This document shows positions 60,452 to 64,000 of a DNA stretch of 64,000 nt, piece by piece. The number at the start of each line of letters is the position of its first letter. The stretch's first letter is position 1. The DNA lies in NCBI GenBank assembly GCA_028689635.1, contig JAQVCU010000002.1:20570-84569 (forward strand). The letters run 5' to 3'. The notes below the pieces were generated by a model. The model did no database searches, was not told the origin of the DNA, and saw only the letters and a program-made list of their open reading frames with translations. Source of the stretch: Oscillospiraceae bacterium (GTDB lineage Bacteria > Bacillota > Clostridia > Oscillospirales > Ruminococcaceae). A program made the position numbers and the translations under genes.

Positions 60452-62116
60452 ATGAACAAACACACAGTGTTGATCGTGGAAGACGAGCCGGTAAACCGAA
60501 AAATCCTCAAAAAGATCCTTCAGGACCAGTATGAGACCATAGAAGTTGAAAACGGCGCGGCGGCCTGGGATATCCTGGTGCGCCAAAAGGACGGGATCTC
60601 CGCCGTCCTTTTGGATATCGTGATGCCGGTGATGAACGGCTATGAGCTTCTGACTAAAATGCAGGAGGCCCATATGGAGGACATCCCGGTGATCGTGACC
60701 ACCGGGGCCACCGACGAGGACGCGGAGCATAAGGCGCTGGACGTTGGCGCGTGGGATTTCGTGACGAAGCCCTACAACGCCAAAGCCCTTTTTTCGCGGC
60801 TGCGCAACGCCATTGCCCGCAGCGAGCTTTCGGCTTACGAAAAATCCCGTTATATTTTGGAACACGACACCCTGACCGGGCTTTACAACCGGGGCAAGAC
60901 CTTTGCCGAGACCCGGCGGCTGCTGGACAGCCATCCGGACAAGACTTTTGTGTTCATGCGGGTGGATATCGACCATTTTGCCCTGTTCAACACCTCCTTT
61001 GGAGAGCGGGAGGGCGATAAGCTGATCAAATTTTTGGCGCAGTGCATCGCCGATGAAGCCAAAGGGCGGCCGTACTGCGTTTACGGGCGCATCAACGCGG
61101 ATGTGTTCGGCGTCTGCGACCTTTACGGCGGGACGCCGGACGAGCTTTTGCGGCGGATCGAGCGCATTCAGGAGCGCCTGACGCGGTACCGCCAGGATTA
61201 CCGGCTGGAGGTCTCGGTGGGGGCGTTCGCCATCGACGCCCCGGGGCGCAACGTGGAGGACTGCTATTTCCGCGCCTCTGTGGCCGCGCAAAACTGCAAA
61301 GATAAGGTCGATACCCATCTTTCCTTCTACGACAAATCCTCCGGCGAAAGGCTTGCGGCGGAAGTTGCCATTGCCAACGAGATGCAGACGGCCTTGGAGC
61401 AGCGGCAGTTTGTCGTATATCTGCAGCCGAAATTCGACGTTGCCACCGAACAGGCCTGCGGGGCCGAAGCCCTGGTGCGTTGGAAGCATCCGGTAAAGGG
61501 AATGATCCCCCCGGGGGAATTTATCCCCATTTTTGAAAAGAACGGCTTTATCCCGAAGCTAGATTATTATGTATGGGAAGAAACCTGCCGGATGCTCAGC
61601 CAGTGGCAGAGCGAAGGCCGGACCATGTATCCCGTCTCGGTTAACATTTCCCGCATCAGCCTGTACAACCCGCAGCTGGCGGAGATGATGACAGAGCTGG
61701 TGAAAACCTATCAGATCCCGCCCTCCCTGCTTCATCTGGAGGTGACGGAGAGCGCCTATATGACCAACCCCGAGCTGATGGAAGGAACCATCCGGGCGCT
61801 GCACGAGGCCGGTTTCACCATTATGATGGACGACTTTGGCAGCGGTTACTCCTCCCTGAACACCCTCAAGCGCATCCGGGTGGATGTGCTGAAGGTGGAT
61901 ATGAAGTTCCTGCCGGTCAAGGATGAGGCGGGCCGGGGGGAGATCATCCTCTCCAGCGTGATCCGCATGGCCAATTGGCTGGGCATGAGCGTTGTGGTGG
62001 AAGGGGTGGAGACCCGGCGGCAGAGGGACTTCCTGGCGGGGGCCGGCTGCGATTTCATCCAGGGATTTTACTATTCCAAGCCCATTCCCGGGAGGAATAT
62101 GAGGAGACCTATCTGA
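60452..62116 (+). CDS. Response regulator with degenerate GGDEF and intact EAL domain (c-di-GMP phosphodiesterase), frameshifted at its end
   Basis: This 554-residue protein has a receiver domain (residues 1-120, phosphorylatable Asp55 in LLDIVMP, Lys in VTKPY), a GGDEF-like domain in which the signature is replaced by INADVF, and an EAL domain with E-A-L in AEALVRWKHP, DDFGSGYSSL, VVVEGVET and YYSKPIP. The EAL residues look complete, so it should degrade cyclic di-GMP, while the GGDEF part is likely regulatory. After PIPG the frame ends within nine codons. The next frame continues exactly here with EEYEETYLKAAG and then a second receiver, so the gene appears broken by a single-base loss at 62090-62092. 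Confidence 0.85.
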   Translation: MNKHTVLIVEDEPVNRKILKKILQDQYETIEVENGAAAWDILVRQKDGISAVLLDIVMPVMNGYELLTKMQEAHMEDIPVIVTTGATDEDAEHKALDVGAWDFVTKPYNAKALFSRLRNAIARSELSAYEKSRYILEHDTLTGLYNRGKTFAETRRLLDSHPDKTFVFMRVDIDHFALFNTSFGEREGDKLIKFLAQCIADEAKGRPYCVYGRINADVFGVCDLYGGTPDELLRRIERIQERLTRYRQDYRLEVSVGAFAIDAPGRNVEDCYFRASVAAQNCKDKVDTHLSFYDKSSGERLAAEVAIANEMQTALEQRQFVVYLQPKFDVATEQACGAEALVRWKHPVKGMIPPGEFIPIFEKNGFIPKLDYYVWEETCRMLSQWQSEGRTMYPVSVNISRISLYNPQLAEMMTELVKTYQIPPSLLHLEVTESAYMTNPELMEGTIRALHEAGFTIMMDDFGSGYSSLNTLKRIRVDVLKVDMKFLPVKDEAGRGEIILSSVIRMANWLGMSVVVEGVETRRQRDFLAGAGCDFIQGFYYSKPIPGRNMRRPI

Positions 62117-62184
62117 AAGCGGCGGGGGCCAGCGGGGAGGAAGAACCGGTCCCTGCCGTGGGAGAGGCCGTTCCCCGCTACAAC

Positions 62185-63537
62185 ATGACCATCCTTGTCA
62201 TCGACGACAGCGAGACCGACCGCATCGTGCTGCAGGAGATATTCAAAGACAAATACCATGTCCACCTGTGCGAAAGCGCGGAGGAGGGCCTGGCTTACCT
62301 GCAGTATAGCGGCAGCAAGGTGCGCCTGATCCTGGTGGACAACATGATGGAGGGCATGAGCGGGCTGGAATTTCTGCGTTACTGCCGTCACGACAGCGCC
62401 CTTGCCGCCATCCCCAAGGTGATGATCACGGCCAACGACACCCAGGAGGATCAGATCGAGGCCTTCCGGGAGGGCGCTTACGACTACATCACCAAGCCCT
62501 TTGTACAGGAGATCATCGCTGCCCGGGTGGGACATATCATGGAGATCAGCCGCCGGAGCTCTGTCTTCGATTCCGTCGAGCTGGAATATACCAAAAAAAG
62601 CGAACTGGACGCCTCCACCAGCCTGCTGAACAAGATGTCCTTCAAGTCCCTGGTCGTCAGGATCCTGGAAAGCCTTCCGGATGACAAGGAGGCTTTGATG
62701 GTGCTGGACATCGATAACTTTAAAGAGATCAACGACCGCTATGGACATCTGACCGGGGATGCCGTGATCAACTGCGTCGCGGGGGAGATGGTCGGCGTTT
62801 TTCGGAAAACGGATATTCTGGGGCGGTTTGGCGGCGATGAGTTCGTGGTTTTGATGACCCGCCTGCCCAATGTGGAAGTGGCCAAACGCAAGGCCGTGGA
62901 GCTGATGAAAAATATCACCCTGAGCTGCTCCAAGCTGCTCAACGTCAGCGTCAGCGTCAGCATCGGGCTTTCCCACTCCGAGAGGGGAGACACGGTGGAG
63001 ACGCTGTTTGGGCGCGCCGATCAGGCCCTGTACGAGGCCAAAAACAACGGAAAGAGCCAGGTGGTGGTGTATGGGGAACGGGTGCCGCCGATCGTGGACG
63101 ACGACAAACCCATCGTGCTGGTCTGCGGGGAGGACCCGCAGCTTTATCCGGCCATCGCCCTTGCCTTTGGGGAAGGAGCGGCCTTTGCCAGCATCACCAG
63201 CTACAAGGAGCTGGCAAGCGCCTTTGAGCATTACCGCGAGCGCATCCGCGTGATCTGCATGGATACGGCCAAAAAGGTGATGGAAGATTCCGACGAATTT
63301 TACCGCTATATCCTGGAACAGGGCGGCGGGGAACGCGTCCCGATCCTGGCGGTGTGCCGGGAGGGGAATATGGAACAGCTGAGAGAAGCAATGCAGCTGC
63401 GGGTCAAGGATGTCCTTACCCTGCCGCCGCAGATGGAGGTCATCCAGCGGCGGCTCTCCCGGGCGCTGATCAACGCGGCGGCCACCAGCGGCGAGATGCG
63501 CCAGACGGCCCCTCAACTTCAGGGGGAATCAAAATGA
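62185..63537 (+). CDS. Response regulator diguanylate cyclase (second half of the split protein)
   Basis: Coding sequence in this frame runs from 62092 to 63537; I mark the first ATG (62185), which has no good ribosome binding site. The 450 residues hold a receiver domain (MTILVIDDSETDR; Asp in LILVDNMMEG; Lys in ITKPF), an intact GGDEF domain (GRFGGDEFVVLM) with an RKTD inhibitory-site motif five residues before it, and a C-terminal receiver-like domain without the Lys. It should make cyclic di-GMP if folded. It follows the EAL gene with no stop between in this frame, which suggests one original protein. Confidence 0.75.
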   Translation: MTILVIDDSETDRIVLQEIFKDKYHVHLCESAEEGLAYLQYSGSKVRLILVDNMMEGMSGLEFLRYCRHDSALAAIPKVMITANDTQEDQIEAFREGAYDYITKPFVQEIIAARVGHIMEISRRSSVFDSVELEYTKKSELDASTSLLNKMSFKSLVVRILESLPDDKEALMVLDIDNFKEINDRYGHLTGDAVINCVAGEMVGVFRKTDILGRFGGDEFVVLMTRLPNVEVAKRKAVELMKNITLSCSKLLNVSVSVSIGLSHSERGDTVETLFGRADQALYEAKNNGKSQVVVYGERVPPIVDDDKPIVLVCGEDPQLYPAIALAFGEGAAFASITSYKELASAFEHYRERIRVICMDTAKKVMEDSDEFYRYILEQGGGERVPILAVCREGNMEQLREAMQLRVKDVLTLPPQMEVIQRRLSRALINAAATSGEMRQTAPQLQGESK

Positions 63538-64000
63538 AAAGCGCCTTAGAACTGGTCAAAAGTTTTTGCGTAAGCTTTTTTGGGGAGCGGGACGTCGAAA
63601 AGGCGTTTGCGCTTCTTTCGGATCGGGACTGCTGGATCGGCGCCCCGGACGGCGTGGAGATCCAGGGGCCGGAGCGGGCGCGGGAGGCTCTGCGGAGGGA
63701 ATCCGCGTGGTTCCCCGAGGCCTGCCGGGTAGAGGTATTGGAGGAACGCGCCTTTTCCCTGGGAGAAGGGCCCGGCAGCGCCGTCCTCAAAGCAAAGATA
63801 TGCGGAACCGGCTGGGAAAGGGTCGTCTGCATCTCGGCAAGCGCCGCAGAGCAGGAGGGCGAAAGCCGGCTGGTGACGGTCCACATGATCCTATCCGCAG
63901 AAGCGAAAAAGGGGGAGCCGCCCCTGCTGCAGCTGCGGCAGGAGCTGTTTTCCGACGCGGTGGCCGGGGGCATGATGGGCGGATACAACGAGGAGGGCTT
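63534..64000 (+). CDS. SnoaL-like/PAS signalling protein (partial, N-terminal part)
   Basis: This open reading frame starts at the ATG overlapping the previous stop (ATGA), with CAGGGGGAA ahead, and runs off the window after 155 codons. Its first 125 residues look like a SnoaL-like/NTF2-fold domain (ELVKSFCVSFFGERDVEKAF, CWIGAPDGVEIQGPE), a type found at the front of clostridial signalling proteins. The last residues, FSDAVAGGMMGGYNEEG, resemble the start of a PAS domain. A GGDEF, EAL or histidine kinase part probably follows outside the window. It may be co-translated with the cyclase gene. Confidence 0.7.
   Translation, partial: MKSALELVKSFCVSFFGERDVEKAFALLSDRDCWIGAPDGVEIQGPERAREALRRESAWFPEACRVEVLEERAFSLGEGPGSAVLKAKICGTGWERVVCISASAAEQEGESRLVTVHMILSAEAKKGEPPLLQLRQELFSDAVAGGMMGGYNEEG

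Noticed and set aside
62087-62095. Programmed -1 frameshift site CCCGGGA
   Set aside because: The bases are not a slippery heptamer (re-pairing after slipping is poor), and no downstream pseudoknot was seen. The GGGAGG could act as an internal SD-like stimulator, so I cannot exclude it completely.

Overview
The window looks like the chromosome of an anaerobic Gram-positive bacterium of the Clostridia, most likely near the Oscillospiraceae. The genes are GC-rich, the promoters are AT-rich and sigma-A-like, and the ribosome binding sites are strong AGGAGG types. Other markers are a cobalamin-dependent ribonucleotide reductase behind NrdR boxes, a cysteine T-box, a LexA/DinR box at recA, a small 2[4Fe-4S] ferredoxin, and a block syntenic with Bacillus subtilis yaaO-yabC. 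The genus cannot be fixed from sequence alone. No rRNA, tRNA, CRISPR array, phage or insertion sequence was recognised.

Layout. 1-3.9 kb: oligopeptide ABC transporter genes (binding lipoprotein, permease cut by the window edge) and a LacI regulator. 4.0-13.2 kb: a ten-gene minus-strand operon for an Mrp/Mbh-type cation/proton antiporter membrane module with four consecutive MrpD/NuoL-like subunits and no hydrogenase or NADH module. 13.5-18.0 kb: an HD-domain protein and three tandem paralogous secreted proteins with NPxTG-type C-terminal sorting signals. 18.0-21.9 kb: a compact type IV pilus cluster (PilC, four small pilin-like or membrane proteins, PilT). 22-30 kb: metabolic genes (ManA, an F420-ligase-like protein with a divergent LysR regulator, RlmA, aldehyde dehydrogenase, an NAD-dependent epimerase-like protein, YitT, flavodoxin). 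30.7-34.4 kb: recA-recX-rimO-pgsA. 34.6-37.8 kb: class II ribonucleotide reductase and a divergent membrane sensor-like protein. 38-40.7 kb: trmB, a QueG-like protein, a FemX-like protein. 40.8-46.9 kb: the yaaO/darA/holB/ricT/trmN6/rsmI block, interrupted by a ferredoxin and by a structured 90-bp repeat array. 47-52.3 kb: phosphate permease, rhodanese lipoprotein, CarD, and cysE-cysS under a T-box. 52.3-59.2 kb: sugar isomerase, Eis-like acetyltransferase, YwbE, MmcQ/YjbR, M24 peptidase, a second YitT, a ZIP transporter, a GNAT. 59.6-64 kb: TetR regulator and cyclic-di-GMP signalling genes, one apparently split by a frameshift, then a SnoaL/PAS-like gene cut by the window end.

How the parts work together. 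The antiporter operon is tightly coupled (ATGA overlaps) and should form one membrane complex. recA, recX, rimO and pgsA are transcribed together under a LexA-type box. cysE and cysS share a leader whose specifier codon is UGC, so both should respond to uncharged tRNA-Cys. nrdJ carries two NrdR boxes placed to repress it.

The most unusual signals are: (1) the 90-bp repeat array at 45.09-45.35 kb, whose hairpin arms co-vary between copies; (2) the four-fold MrpD/NuoL expansion; (3) the frame break at 62.09 kb that splits a probable REC-GGDEF-EAL-REC-GGDEF protein; (4) the three NPxTG paralogues, each apparently a separate unit; (5) a 21-bp hairpin that buries the ribosome binding site of the phosphate permease gene.
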